Part shown: positions 1 to 8,851 of the stretch, in pieces | Layout: each line of letters begins with the position of its first letter | How positions within the stretch are numbered: the first letter of the stretch is position 1 | Source of the DNA: an uncultured Coriobacteriaceae bacterium | GTDB taxonomy: Bacteria > Actinomycetota > Coriobacteriia > Coriobacteriales > Eggerthellaceae | Direction: 5' to 3' | DNA length: 64,000 nucleotides | Assembly (NCBI GenBank): GCA_949294735.1 | Contig: CASFII010000006.1 | Coordinates: 527,068 to 591,067, forward strand | The notes under the pieces: generated by a model | Database searches by the model: none | What the model was told of the DNA's origin: nothing | The model's input: the letters and a program-made list of their open reading frames with translations, nothing else | Translations under genes and position numbers: made by a program

Positions 1-152
1 CAGTGGCGACCTTGCCTGCCGTATCCGCCTGTTTGCGCAAATGCACGAACCACCAACCCTTCGGGCTCCCCCGCTTCCAGAGCTTCTTTCACGCGCAGGT
101 TGGTAGATTCAACCGTATCAAATGTCTGTATGCGTAGCTGCGAACCGAGCAT
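1..152 (-). CDS. birA: Biotin--protein ligase, 5' part only (runs off window)
   Basis: Reading the minus strand from an ATG at 152 gives about 50 residues beginning MLGSQLRIQTFDTVESTN and continuing with A-Q-T-G-G-Y-G-R-Q-G-R-H-W. The S-T-N motif followed by the glycine/arginine-rich G-R-Q-G-R-x-W loop is the biotin/ATP-binding signature of the biotin protein ligase (BPL/LplA) catalytic domain, which activates biotin as biotinyl-AMP and attaches it to carboxyl-carrier lysines. No N-terminal HTH precedes the domain, so it would be a monofunctional ligase. It starts about 10 nt after the folP-folK stop and is probably co-transcribed; the folP-folK stop codon itself lies in this frame, so only a TTG at 155 could be an earlier start. 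The gene is cut by the window edge. Confidence 0.8.
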   Translation of the reverse strand, partial: MLGSQLRIQTFDTVESTNLRVKEALEAGEPEGLVVRAFAQTGGYGRQGRH

Positions 153-161
153 CAAGCTAAC

Positions 162-1475
162 CTATAGCTTTACCGCACTACCGACGCGTTTGTCTTCAGG
201 AACTTCCCCTACCACTGTTCCATCTGCCAAAACATGATGTGGAAGAATTTCTAGCAACGGCTTCACCACAAAGTCGCGTTCTGTGGCACGAGGATGAGGA
301 AGCGTAAGAATGTCACTCTCAACCACGTACATTTGGTAGTCCACGATGTCGATATCGCACGTGCGAGGACCATTTTCGATTTCGCGCACACGACCCAGAC
401 TGTTTTCAATAGCATGGATATAACCCAGCAGCTCTTTCGGCGCAATGCCTGAACGAAGCAAGACGACTGTGTTGATAAAAGGCTCCTGTTCAGTGTAATA
501 CGCAGGCTCGCTTTCGTAGAAACTTGCGATATCGATAAGCTGTGAATCGGGCAGCATACAAAGCTGGCCAATAGCATGGTTGAGCTGGGCAATTTTAGCC
601 TCGCGCAGTTCATTATCTTCCGCAACCAAAGCAACGTTGCAGCCCAAACTGAGCACTACATAGGGGCGCAGGTCTTTCAGTGCCTTTACTGTTTCTGCCA
701 CATTGTGGGCGCGGACTACGCTTGCACCCAGTTCGCACGCCATCAGCGCCTCTGTAGCTGAAACTGCGTCTCGGTCTTTCGGATTGTCAATCTTGTAGGC
801 ATAGCCAATGTATGATTTACGAGAAAGAGCCGCCATAACGGGATAACCCAAGTGCACGAACTCGTGCAGATTGCGAACTAGTTCCAGCGTTTGCTTTGGA
901 GTCTTTCCAAACCCTGGACCAGGATCTATACACATGCGGTCATGAGCAATACCTGCTGCTTCCAGCTCTGAAGTGCGCTGTTTGAGGTAGTCTGCCACCT
1001 CTGCCACAACATCGGTGTAGGTGGGGTTTTCTTGCATAGTGTGCGGTTCGCCCTGCATATGCATGACCACCAAACCGCAGTCAGAGCTCTTAACCACATC
1101 CACCATGTCAGGATTGCGAAAACCTGAAATGTCATTCACGATACTTGCGCCAGCTTCTAGAGCAGCCTTCGCAACTTCGGGGTGGCGGGTATCAACACTT
1201 ACGCAAATACCCTGATCTGCTAAAGCAGCAATTATTTCTAAGATGCGCGCCTTTTCTTCTTCAGGCGAGACTTCTTCAGCACCAGGACGGGTGCTTTCCC
1301 CGCCAACATCAATAATCTGAGCGCCTTCTTCAACCATACGCTGGGCGTGCGCTATGGCGTCGTTGAAGTCTGCGTGCTCGCCCCCATCGGAAAAGCTGTC
1401 GGGCGTACAATTTAAAATGCCCATCAAGATGGGCATTTTACTATCGAAAGAAAATCCAGAGCAGTGCCAGATCAT
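162..1475 (-). CDS. folP-folK: Dihydropteroate synthase / HPPK fusion (folate synthesis)
   Basis: 437 residues with two folate-pathway enzymes in one chain. Residues about 1-275 are dihydropteroate synthase: MGILNCTPDSFSDGG pterin loop, DVGGESTRPGA, and DPGPGFGKT. Residues about 285-430 are 6-hydroxymethyl-dihydropterin pyrophosphokinase: LSLGCN start, FYESEPAY, EPFINTV and GPRTCDIDIV, which carries the Mg-binding aspartates. The HPPK half pyrophosphorylates the pterin that the DHPS half joins to p-aminobenzoate, so two consecutive steps are linked, in reversed order from the pathway. The ATG at 1475 is preferred because the 13 residues before MPILMG align with the usual DHPS N-terminus. It starts 2 nt after the ftsH stop, so translation is probably coupled. 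Confidence 0.92.
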   Translation of the reverse strand: MIWHCSGFSFDSKMPILMGILNCTPDSFSDGGEHADFNDAIAHAQRMVEEGAQIIDVGGESTRPGAEEVSPEEEKARILEIIAALADQGICVSVDTRHPEVAKAALEAGASIVNDISGFRNPDMVDVVKSSDCGLVVMHMQGEPHTMQENPTYTDVVAEVADYLKQRTSELEAAGIAHDRMCIDPGPGFGKTPKQTLELVRNLHEFVHLGYPVMAALSRKSYIGYAYKIDNPKDRDAVSATEALMACELGASVVRAHNVAETVKALKDLRPYVVLSLGCNVALVAEDNELREAKIAQLNHAIGQLCMLPDSQLIDIASFYESEPAYYTEQEPFINTVVLLRSGIAPKELLGYIHAIENSLGRVREIENGPRTCDIDIVDYQMYVVESDILTLPHPRATERDFVVKPLLEILPHHVLADGTVVGEVPEDKRVGSAVKL

Positions 1476-1477
1476 AC

Positions 1478-3862
1478 TTACTTGTCTCCGTCCTTTTGTT
1501 CTGCTTCAGACTGTGGCTTTTGTTCCTCTGCTTCAGGTTGCGAAACCTGTTCCGCTACCTCAGACTGCGGCGTTTTAGCTGGCTGCGGAGCTTGAGGTTC
1601 TGCGGGCTGCTGTGCTTCTGGCTGCAGCGGTGCAGGCTGCTGCGGCACACCTGGCTGCATTGGTTGCGTGGGAACGCCTGGCTGCATAGGCTGTTGCGAC
1701 ATACCTGGCTGATAGGGCTGCAGGGGCATATCACCCTGCAAGGGCTGGATATATTCGCCAGGATGCTGACCTTCAGCAGCGTGCTGCAAAATTTGCTGTT
1801 CCATTTCTTCATCACGCTTACGAGCTTCTGCTTCTTCACGCTCTTGCTGGGCGATTATTTCATCTTCATGCTTCAGATAATCGTCCCATGTGTTGTCTAG
1901 TAAGGCCTGGCAGGCTTCACCTTCAACCGTTTCGCGCTCCAGAAGCACGCTTGCCATCAAGTCCATCTGCTCGCGATGCGCCGACAAAATGTCATAGGCT
2001 CGATCGTGAGCTTCCTTCATAATGCGAGCCACTTCGTCATCAATGCGCTTTGCAGTTTCTTCGCTGTAGTCCTGCGTGTTGCCATAATCGCGACCCAAGA
2101 ACACCTCATGGTTCGGCTGGCCAAACACCTGTGTACCCAGTTCAGCACTCATGCCGTACTGCGTCACAATAGCGCGCGCCATCTTGGTTGCACGCTCAAG
2201 GTCGTTTGAAGCGCCCGTCGTGATGTCGTCGCAGAAGATTTCTTCAGCAACGCGACCACCCATGAAGACAGCTAATTCGTCGCGCATTTCGCTCAGGGTG
2301 TTCAAAACCTTATCTTCCTTCGGAATGCTTAAGGTGTAACCCAGAGCACGGCCACGGGAAATAATTGAAATCTTATGTACCGGATCTGCATGCGGTAGCA
2401 AATGACCAACCAAAGCATGGCCGCTTTCGTGGTAGGCAATGGTGTGTTTGGTTTGTTCGTCCAAAACACGACCCTTGCGTTCGGGACCAGCAATAACACG
2501 TTCCATGGATTCGCTGACTTCGCGCATGGTGATAATCTTCTTGCCACGGCGAGCTGTCAGAAGAGCACTTTCGTTCATAAGGTTTGCAAGGTCGGCGCCA
2601 GTAAAGCCTGGAGTAAGCTTTGCAATTTTGTTCAGGTCAACATCGCTGCCAATAGGCTTGTCTTTCGAATGAACCTTTAGGATTTTTTCGCGACCCTTAA
2701 CGTCTGGAACGTCAACTACAATTTGACGGTCAAAACGACCAGGACGCAACAACGCGGGGTCCAGAATGTCTGCGCGGTTCGTAGCAGCAATCAGCACCAC
2801 GCTGTCGTTGCTTTCGAAGCCGTCCATTTCAACCAGCAACTGGTTCAAGGTCTGTTCGCGTTCGTCATGACCGCCACCTAAACCGGCACCACGCTGACGA
2901 CCAACGGCGTCAATTTCGTCGATAAAGATAATGGAAGGAGCAGCCTCTTTTGCATCCTTGAACAGGTCGCGAACGCGGCTTGCACCAACACCAACGAACA
3001 TTTCTACGAAGTCGGAACCAGAAATGCTAAAGAACGGCACGCCTGCTTCGCCTGCAACAGCACGGGCAAGCAAGGTTTTACCAGTGCCCGGAGGGCCTAC
3101 TAGCAAACAGCCACGCGGAATTTTTGCGCCCATAGCCTGGTATTTTGCAGGATTGGAAAGGAAGTCCTTAATTTCCTGCATTTCCTCTACTGCTTCATCT
3201 ACGCCAGCCACGTCAGAGAACTTGACGTTCGGACGTTCTTCGAGCGTCTTTTTCGCTTTGTTTTTGCCAAAGTTCATCTGAGAACTGTTGACCTTGTTCA
3301 TAGAGTTAAAAATGAATAATAAGAACGCACCAATCAAAATAATAGGCAACAGTGTTCCCAGAATGTCCAGCCACGGAGAAGGCAGCGTTATCTGGTAGGA
3401 AACTTCAGGATGTTGCGCCAAAAGCTCCATCAACGCATCTTGACCAACATACACCGACGTGTAGTTACGTTCGGTTCCCAGCGTTGCCTCTTGCAAAGAC
3501 GTGGTAGCAACCCCGCCTAGCGTAGCGCCAGAATCAGTGTTGTCCACCGTAGCCATACGTGCATTCAGGGCGTCGAACGCAGAATTGAAAGCGTCCGTAG
3601 TGGCTGCCCCCGCAGTAACCGCTGGATGATACTTGCCTGACACCGTGTAATTACCCGAGTCGTATACCACACTGGAAACACGCCCCTGTTCAACCGCCTG
3701 GGTAAACTCAGAGGTTTTCAGTTCGTCTGTTTGAGTGGTTCCACTGGTTCCCATAATCTGATTGCTTACGAATAAAGCAATCAAGAAAAATAGGATGGCC
3801 GTAATAATAGTTACGCGCCAGCTGGGTTGAGATGCCTGATTGTTGTTGTTTTGATCTGCCAT
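1478..3862 (-). CDS. ftsH: ATP-dependent zinc metalloprotease FtsH with long Pro/Gln tail
   Basis: 794 residues. Membrane-anchored AAA+ protease that degrades misassembled membrane and short-lived regulatory proteins as a hexamer. N-terminal membrane segment at about 16-38, an extracytoplasmic domain, second segment at about 165-187, AAA domain with Walker A GPPGTGKT (about 257) and [10 protein letters not shown], second region of homology with ATNR and RPGRFDR, then the M41 zinc site HESGH (about 476). The last ~120 residues are a charged helix followed by repeats such as QPMQPGVP, then acidic Q/E/A. The family is usually about 610-700 residues, so the tail is an extra. It lies 4 nt after hpt; tilS-hpt-ftsH clustering is common, here with maf inserted. 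Confidence 0.95.
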   Translation of the reverse strand: MADQNNNNQASQPSWRVTIITAILFFLIALFVSNQIMGTSGTTQTDELKTSEFTQAVEQGRVSSVVYDSGNYTVSGKYHPAVTAGAATTDAFNSAFDALNARMATVDNTDSGATLGGVATTSLQEATLGTERNYTSVYVGQDALMELLAQHPEVSYQITLPSPWLDILGTLLPIILIGAFLLFIFNSMNKVNSSQMNFGKNKAKKTLEERPNVKFSDVAGVDEAVEEMQEIKDFLSNPAKYQAMGAKIPRGCLLVGPPGTGKTLLARAVAGEAGVPFFSISGSDFVEMFVGVGASRVRDLFKDAKEAAPSIIFIDEIDAVGRQRGAGLGGGHDEREQTLNQLLVEMDGFESNDSVVLIAATNRADILDPALLRPGRFDRQIVVDVPDVKGREKILKVHSKDKPIGSDVDLNKIAKLTPGFTGADLANLMNESALLTARRGKKIITMREVSESMERVIAGPERKGRVLDEQTKHTIAYHESGHALVGHLLPHADPVHKISIISRGRALGYTLSIPKEDKVLNTLSEMRDELAVFMGGRVAEEIFCDDITTGASNDLERATKMARAIVTQYGMSAELGTQVFGQPNHEVFLGRDYGNTQDYSEETAKRIDDEVARIMKEAHDRAYDILSAHREQMDLMASVLLERETVEGEACQALLDNTWDDYLKHEDEIIAQQEREEAEARKRDEEMEQQILQHAAEGQHPGEYIQPLQGDMPLQPYQPGMSQQPMQPGVPTQPMQPGVPQQPAPLQPEAQQPAEPQAPQPAKTPQSEVAEQVSQPEAEEQKPQSEAEQKDGDK

Positions 3863-3866
3863 ATTT

Positions 3867-4427
3867 CTACTTCTTGTACACTTCCGGTTTCAAAATGCCC
3901 ACATAGGGAAGGTTGCGATACTTTTCAGCGAAATCCAAACCGTACCCCACTACAAATTCGTTCGGACATTCAAACCCTAGATACTTGCAATCAACTTCTG
4001 CTTGGTTTGGTACCTGCTTTTTAAGAAGCGCCGCAACCGCAATAGAAGCAGGATTCCGCGCTGCCAAAATGTCGAGCAGGTAATTCAACGTAAGGCCAGA
4101 ATCGATAATATCCTCGGCAATAATAACATGCCGACCTGCTATTTCATGCGTTAGGTCTTTAATGATGCGCACAACGCCAGAACTCTGAGCAGCATTCCCG
4201 TACGAAGAAACCGCCATGAAATCCATAGCGATGGGTAAATTGATGGCGCGCACTAAGTCTGTCATAAACACTGCCCCGCCGCACAGCACCGAAATAACCG
4301 TGATACCTTCTTCGGCCTTGTCGGCGTAATCAGCTGTAATGGCTTGACCCATTTCATGAACACGACGCGCGATATCTTCTTCGCTGTATAAAACTGATTC
4401 AATATCTTCGTGCATTGTTACCTGCAT
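3867..4427 (-). CDS. hpt: Hypoxanthine phosphoribosyltransferase
   Basis: 186 residues, the usual length. Purine salvage enzyme making IMP (and often GMP) from hypoxanthine/guanine and PRPP. The PRPP loop VIIAEDIIDSGLT is intact (two acidic residues then D-S-G-x-T), and the substrate-side Lys and Y-G-L-D-F-A segment follows (VVGYGLDFAEKYRNLPYVG). The start at 4427 has AAGAGG a few bases upstream; a second ATG lies at 4415. It is the first gene of a probable hpt-ftsH-folPK-birA transcript, with an extended -10 upstream at 4460-4468. Confidence 0.94.
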   Translation of the reverse strand: MQVTMHEDIESVLYSEEDIARRVHEMGQAITADYADKAEEGITVISVLCGGAVFMTDLVRAINLPIAMDFMAVSSYGNAAQSSGVVRIIKDLTHEIAGRHVIIAEDIIDSGLTLNYLLDILAARNPASIAVAALLKKQVPNQAEVDCKYLGFECPNEFVVGYGLDFAEKYRNLPYVGILKPEVYKK

Positions 4428-4459
4428 ATTCGCCTCTTATTCCTAGGTCGTAACCCGAA

Positions 4460-4468
4460 AGTGTACCA
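4460..4468 (-). promoter_or_regulatory. Probable extended -10 promoter for hpt operon
   Basis: On the minus strand the sequence TGGTACACT (TG-n plus TACACT) stands about 33 nt ahead of the hpt start. No good -35 is seen at 17 nt, which fits an extended -10 promoter. This is inference from motif and position. Confidence 0.35.
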
Positions 4469-4603
4469 TTTTCACTCACATTTACAGTTGACGAACTGGT
4501 TACAGAAGATGAGCCCCATGATATTTACAATTATTGCTTCGCGATTACGCGTGCTGCGGCTTTGTGATAGCGCGTAAGTCGCGTCTTTGCGATTGCGTGC
4601 TCT

Positions 4604-5407
4604 TTATTTCACCGCAAAAGCCAGGTCAGGGAATTCTTTCAGCAGGCGCTGCACAGGAAGTCCAATGATGCTATCCAGTGCGCCTTCATAGCTTTCCACC
4701 AAAGCGGCACCTTCGCCTTGGATGGCGTATGCGCCCGCTTTGTCGAAACTTTCGCCTTTGCGCAGGTAGTCTGCAATCTGTTCATCGGTGAGTTCTTTGA
4801 ATGTTACGTGGCTCGTATCAACAAAGGTGCGAAAACCCAACGACACCTTTTCTGGTTCAGGTGCAGCCACCATCCATATTGAAACCGCCGTATGCACCTG
4901 ATGCGTGCTCCCAGAAAGCTCACGGAGCATATGTTTTGCGTCGGAAAGGTTTTTAGGCTTTCCGAAAATGTCGGCATCCTTTACCACCATAGTATCCGCG
5001 CCCAAAATCATAAACATACCCGTAATATTTGGGTCAGCAAGTACGGATTGCACCACCGCACCAGCTTTGCGCTCAGCGAGCTTTTTGGCAGCTTCAGGAG
5101 GATCTGCCAACAAATCGGGCTCCAACGTTTCGTCCACCTCAGAGACGTGTATAGTGAAGTTTATTCCCGCCTCTTCCAGAAGCTGACGCCTCCGAGGGCT
5201 CGCACTTGCCAAAATCACGCGGAATGGAAGTTCTTCAGGCTGCGTGGAGCGCTCAGATTGAACAGGTTGTTCGGGTTGTTCGGGTTGTTCAGACTGCGCA
5301 GATTGTTCAGGCTGAACGGGTTGTTCGGGTTGTTCAGGCTGCGCAGATTGTTCAGGTTGCGTGTTCTGAGCCTCTTTTTCTGAAAGATTGTTTTCGGATT
5401 CGCTCAT
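4604..5407 (-). CDS. maf: Maf-like nucleotide pyrophosphatase with Glu/Gln/Pro N-extension
   Basis: 267 residues. Residues about 62-262 are a complete Maf domain: VILASASPRRRQLL, VDETLEPDLLADPPEAAKKLAERKA, GADTMV and YAIQGEGAALV. Maf proteins hydrolyse non-canonical or modified NTPs and are linked to septum control. The first ~58 residues are a low-complexity run of repeated P-E-Q units absent from typical Maf (about 190-200 residues). The ATG immediately follows the tilS TAA, with GGAGAA upstream, so the extension is probably translated. Adjacent to tilS, with which it is likely co-transcribed. Confidence 0.88.
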   Translation of the reverse strand: MSESENNLSEKEAQNTQPEQSAQPEQPEQPVQPEQSAQSEQPEQPEQPVQSERSTQPEELPFRVILASASPRRRQLLEEAGINFTIHVSEVDETLEPDLLADPPEAAKKLAERKAGAVVQSVLADPNITGMFMILGADTMVVKDADIFGKPKNLSDAKHMLRELSGSTHQVHTAVSIWMVAAPEPEKVSLGFRTFVDTSHVTFKELTDEQIADYLRKGESFDKAGAYAIQGEGAALVESYEGALDSIIGLPVQRLLKEFPDLAFAVK

Positions 5408-6574
5408 TTATTCTCCTCGCTTTCGCCGCGCACGAAATGCTTGCATGGGCTCAATGCGAACTCCCTGCTTATTTGCGCTTACGGCTAAGTTTCCTTGAAT
5501 GTTGGTAACATATCCGCCTTTTGGACGGTTGTGCTCAAAAGCATCAAGCACCGCCTGCACTGAAGCGGTTTCTATCCTGGCATCTACCCCCAAAATACGC
5601 TGCAGCACGCTAAAGCAAACGCGACGCTGCAACGGCAGAGGCACTTCGCCAAAGGCAGGTTTAATCACGCAGCCTGCTGAAGTGTCGGGCTGCCCTTCAT
5701 TTTGCGCATCAGGAAACGCCAGCCAATCAATATGAGTTTGCGCTATTTCTGAAGCCATGGACTCCAGCAAATCATCCTCATCGGCAATAAGATTCATGCT
5801 TCTACAAAGCGTTTCCAAAAGTTGCGGGTTGCGCTCCTTTGCAAGAGGAACTATTTCGTGACGCACATAGGCACGGAACCTGTCTGTGTGTGCATTGGTG
5901 GCATCTTCCCGCCAGAGGTTGCCTTCGTCGTCAGTCGTAACTGGCAACTCAGATTCTTTGCGTTCTTGAAGATAGGTGCGAAGCGTTTCGCGGTTTGTGT
6001 CCAAGAGAGGGCGAACCACTGGCAGATTCTTATACAACATAGAACGGAAACCGCCTGGTCCTGTGCCAACAATTGAGCGCATATAGAAGTTTTCCACGCG
6101 GTCGTCCTGAGTGTGCGCCGTAAAAATTCGGCCCTCACTCACGGGCGCAGCCGCATGCAAACAAAGACTATTGAGAGCTTCGTTTGCTGCCAAATAGCGT
6201 TCACGGCGAGCAACCGCTTCGACATTGTCACCAGTGCGCCTGGCCTCAGCAGCCACATCTATGTCGCAGCGGAAAAGAGGGATTTCCAGCAAAGCGGCAA
6301 GATTTTCTACAAAGGCGGCGTCTATGTTGGCGTCATCCCCACGAAGGTGATGATTGACGTGCAGCATAGCTAATTCGCCCAGATACCCCGCTTTATGTAG
6401 TTCTTCGGCAATATAGGCAAGCGCCGTGGAATCCGAGCCCCCTGACACCATAAGCAACACTGGGCTTTCTGGGGCGGCAAGATGCTGTTCTTGTATGGTC
6501 ATAAGTGCACGCGCTGCTAAATTAGAAAGGTTATTCTGTTCTTCTTTGAGATTTGTGGTCTTACTGCGCTGCAT
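5408..6574 (-). CDS. tilS: tRNA(Ile)-lysidine synthase
   Basis: 388 residues. Modifies C34 of the minor isoleucine tRNA to lysidine so that it reads AUA; ATP-dependent and essential in most bacteria. The PP-loop motif SGGSDSTAL is at about 44-52, followed by HVNHHLRGDDA and, further on, the helical region RFRAYVRHEIVPLAKERNP typical of TilS. The C-terminal domain is short. The start at 6574 has GAAGG at good spacing. Lies between the rRNA methyltransferase gene and maf on the same strand. Confidence 0.93.
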   Translation of the reverse strand: MQRSKTTNLKEEQNNLSNLAARALMTIQEQHLAAPESPVLLMVSGGSDSTALAYIAEELHKAGYLGELAMLHVNHHLRGDDANIDAAFVENLAALLEIPLFRCDIDVAAEARRTGDNVEAVARRERYLAANEALNSLCLHAAAPVSEGRIFTAHTQDDRVENFYMRSIVGTGPGGFRSMLYKNLPVVRPLLDTNRETLRTYLQERKESELPVTTDDEGNLWREDATNAHTDRFRAYVRHEIVPLAKERNPQLLETLCRSMNLIADEDDLLESMASEIAQTHIDWLAFPDAQNEGQPDTSAGCVIKPAFGEVPLPLQRRVCFSVLQRILGVDARIETASVQAVLDAFEHNRPKGGYVTNIQGNLAVSANKQGVRIEPMQAFRARRKRGE

Positions 6575-6611
6575 TATTTGCCTTCAATCTAAACCTGTTG
6601 CGGGTCTGGCG

Positions 6612-8153
6612 TTAAGCCGCACCTTCGGAAGTTGCGCTTCTGGACGCTTTGTTTTCGGGCGCCGTACTTTCGGGTACTTCGTTTTCGGGCTCCAAACCAC
6701 CTGGCGTTGCAAGCTCAAGCGCCGCAATAGATTCTATATGCGCGGTATGAGGAAACATATCAACGCCCTGAACTGCGGTTAGTCTATATCCCTTGGCGCA
6801 CAGTACCGCTACGTCGCGTACCTGCGTTTGGGGGTTGCAAGAAATATAAACAATCCGCTGAGGTTTGAGTTGAAGTGCTGCTTGCAGGAACTCTTCGCTT
6901 GCCCCCGCACGCGGCGGATCCATAAAGAGCACCAGATTGTTCCGTGTTGAAACCTGGTTGGTTTCTTGCGCCAAGGAGCGCATAAATTCACCCGCATCCG
7001 CAACCACAAATTGCGCGTTGTCAATGCCGTTGTGACGTGCGTTTTCACGCGCGTCATGAATAGCGGACGCAACACTGTCTACTCCAATTACCTGGGCAGC
7101 TCCATTTTTTGCAGCAACTAAACCAATGGTTCCCGTCCCACAATAAGCATCAATAAGTGTTTCGGTTCCGCTTAAGTGTGCTAGTTCGATGGCTCGGCGA
7201 TACAGCACTTCGGTTTGAACTGCATTGACCTGGTAAAACGAATGAGAAGAAATACGGAAACTCAGACCGCACAGCGTATCAAGAATAAAGCCGGGGCCAT
7301 ACAGCCGCCTTTCCTGTTCGCCCAGGATGACATTTGTTTGACGCTTGTTGATGTTTTGCACCACCGTCGTAATCCATGGGCAGCGCTTCACCAGTTCACG
7401 ACAAAACGCCTTTGAAGCAGGAAATTCCTCCTCGTTCGTGACCAGCGTAACCAACACTTCTCCTGAAGTGTGACCAACGCGCACCACGGCATGACGTACG
7501 AAGCCTTCGCCCGTGTCTTCATTGTAGGGTTCCATGCGAAAGCGCTTCATGATGTCTCGAATGGCAAGCGTAACTTTCTTTGCTGCTTGGTTTTCAATGA
7601 GACAGGTGCCGGTGGGTACGAGCTTATGAGTGCCCGCCGCATACATACCTGTAAGAATTTCGCGCTGCGGTTTTTCGGCGTGTTTGCTTTTACCTTTGCC
7701 GTTACGTGCGCTTTTGCCAGCCTTCTCAAACCCCTCTTTTGCGAAAGTACTCCCCTTTCCTGGCGTTTGAGCCCCCCGTGCAAGTTTTTTCCCGGGGGCA
7801 TAGGGCGAAACGACCTTGTTGCGATAGTGATAAGGTTCTTCCATTCCCAAAAGAGGTAGAAAGATGGAGCTGTTCGCGAATAATTCACGGTCTTTTAAAG
7901 GAAGGCCAGAAAGATAAAGATCCTTTAGGCGTTCTTCTTTGTCTGCAACCTGTTGAGCATACGGAATACGCAAATTGGTACAGCCTCCGCACAGCTTGTC
8001 CACTGGACAGGTAGGCAGTGAAGTTGAATGCTGCTCAGACGCCGACGTGTGCTCCAGAGGTGCTGTCGGGCGCAGCGCACGTGTCCCCTGCGTAACAGCA
8101 TGGTTGCAATTCCGTGATTTTTCTCCTGAAGTGCTTGTTCTGTTCTTGGTCAT
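6612..8153 (-). CDS. rlmD: 23S rRNA (uracil-5-)-methyltransferase, RlmD/RumA type
   Basis: 513 residues from ATG 8153 (a TTG at 8171 would add six). SAM-dependent RNA m5U methyltransferase with an N-terminal 4Fe-4S cluster (C-P-V-D-K-L-C-G-G-C plus a later Cys) and a C-terminal Rossmann domain: DAYCGTGTIGL (SAM), FMDPPRAG, and the catalytic nucleophile in ISCNPQT. Sits ahead of tilS on the same strand, a translation-related pair. Two oddities: a Lys/Gly-rich insertion of about 55 residues between the cluster and methylase regions, and a Pro/Glu/Ala-rich tail of about 35 residues. Whether it modifies U1939-like or U747-like positions cannot be read from sequence, so the symbol is tentative. 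Confidence 0.85.
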   Translation of the reverse strand: MTKNRTSTSGEKSRNCNHAVTQGTRALRPTAPLEHTSASEQHSTSLPTCPVDKLCGGCTNLRIPYAQQVADKEERLKDLYLSGLPLKDRELFANSSIFLPLLGMEEPYHYRNKVVSPYAPGKKLARGAQTPGKGSTFAKEGFEKAGKSARNGKGKSKHAEKPQREILTGMYAAGTHKLVPTGTCLIENQAAKKVTLAIRDIMKRFRMEPYNEDTGEGFVRHAVVRVGHTSGEVLVTLVTNEEEFPASKAFCRELVKRCPWITTVVQNINKRQTNVILGEQERRLYGPGFILDTLCGLSFRISSHSFYQVNAVQTEVLYRRAIELAHLSGTETLIDAYCGTGTIGLVAAKNGAAQVIGVDSVASAIHDARENARHNGIDNAQFVVADAGEFMRSLAQETNQVSTRNNLVLFMDPPRAGASEEFLQAALQLKPQRIVYISCNPQTQVRDVAVLCAKGYRLTAVQGVDMFPHTAHIESIAALELATPGGLEPENEVPESTAPENKASRSATSEGAA

Positions 8154-8215
8154 ACCGATATTGTGACACAAGACAAGTCGCCCGTCAGCAGACAGTGCGA
8201 CAGAAAGGACTTATT

Positions 8216-8578
8216 GTGGAGTTCATTATTCGCTGGATTGTGACTGCCTTCGCTGCGGGCGTGGCAGTATGGCTGGTTCCTGGCATCGATGTTATTGGAA
8301 CCGATGCGTGGGTTGGCATCATTCTGTTCGCGCTGTGTTTGGCGCTCGTGAATATGGCAGTGAAACCCGTTCTGCAAATACTGAGTTTACCCATCACCGT
8401 GCTTACCCTGGGGATTTTCTACCTCATAGTGAATACGTTAATGCTGTATCTATCCGCATGGCTGGTTAATGGCATTTTCCAAGTGAATTTCGAAATTGCC
8501 AGCTTTGGTAGTGCGTTTGTGGCTGCCATTGTAATCAGCATTGTGTCGGGTATTACCAACGCCTTCGTAAAAGACTAA
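8216..8578 (+). CDS. Phage-holin-family (4-TM) membrane protein
   Basis: 120 residues from the GTG at 8216, which has AAAGGA 6-8 nt upstream; the longer frame from 8114 lies inside the divergent methyltransferase gene and is unlikely. Four hydrophobic segments (about 4-22, 30-52, 56-78, 92-115) with the conserved V-N-M-A-V-K-P-V-L-Q-I-L-S-L-P-I-T loop identify the small membrane family often labelled phage holin family 4 superfamily IV or YvlD-like. It is a chromosomal envelope protein in most bacteria that have it; a lytic role should not be assumed. Single gene, divergent from the rlmD-like gene. Confidence 0.8.
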   Translation: MEFIIRWIVTAFAAGVAVWLVPGIDVIGTDAWVGIILFALCLALVNMAVKPVLQILSLPITVLTLGIFYLIVNTLMLYLSAWLVNGIFQVNFEIASFGSAFVAAIVISIVSGITNAFVKD

Positions 8579-8605
8579 AGACCGAAACCCAAGAAACCCG
8601 AACCG

Positions 8606-8820
8606 GGGGACGTGTCTTTTAGGTTCATAAGAGTCCTGTTAGCGAGTGTAGACAGCTGGGTTTCCGGACACCCGCAAAGCTACCGTTCGCTTACGCTCAC
8701 CTATGCGCTTTGCTGCTTCGCTTCACATTATTAATAATTAAGTTTCTAGCTCAGAGTGTCCTTCAACCCAGCTGTCTACGCTCGCATGAAAGCTCTATAA
8801 AACCCAAAAGACACGTCCCT
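8606..8820. repeat. Long imperfect inverted-repeat element A
   Basis: Fills most of the 273-nt gap between the holin-like gene and the alcohol dehydrogenase gene. Left arm contains GAGTGTAGACAGCTGGGTT (8644-8662); the right arm carries its reverse complement with one mismatch (8765-8783). The outer ends carry GGGACGTGTCTTTT (8607-8620) and its complement (8806-8819). The loop holds CTACCGTTCGC, ACGCT and CACCTATGCG, which recur in element B at 44616-44765. No ORF inside. Confidence 0.75.
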
Positions 8821-8851
8821 TTTGGGTTCTGTCTTTTGGGTTTTTTGGATT

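Noticed and set aside
8114..8215. Longer start for the holin-like gene
   Set aside because: Would overlap the divergent rlmD start; GTG 8216 has the RBS.
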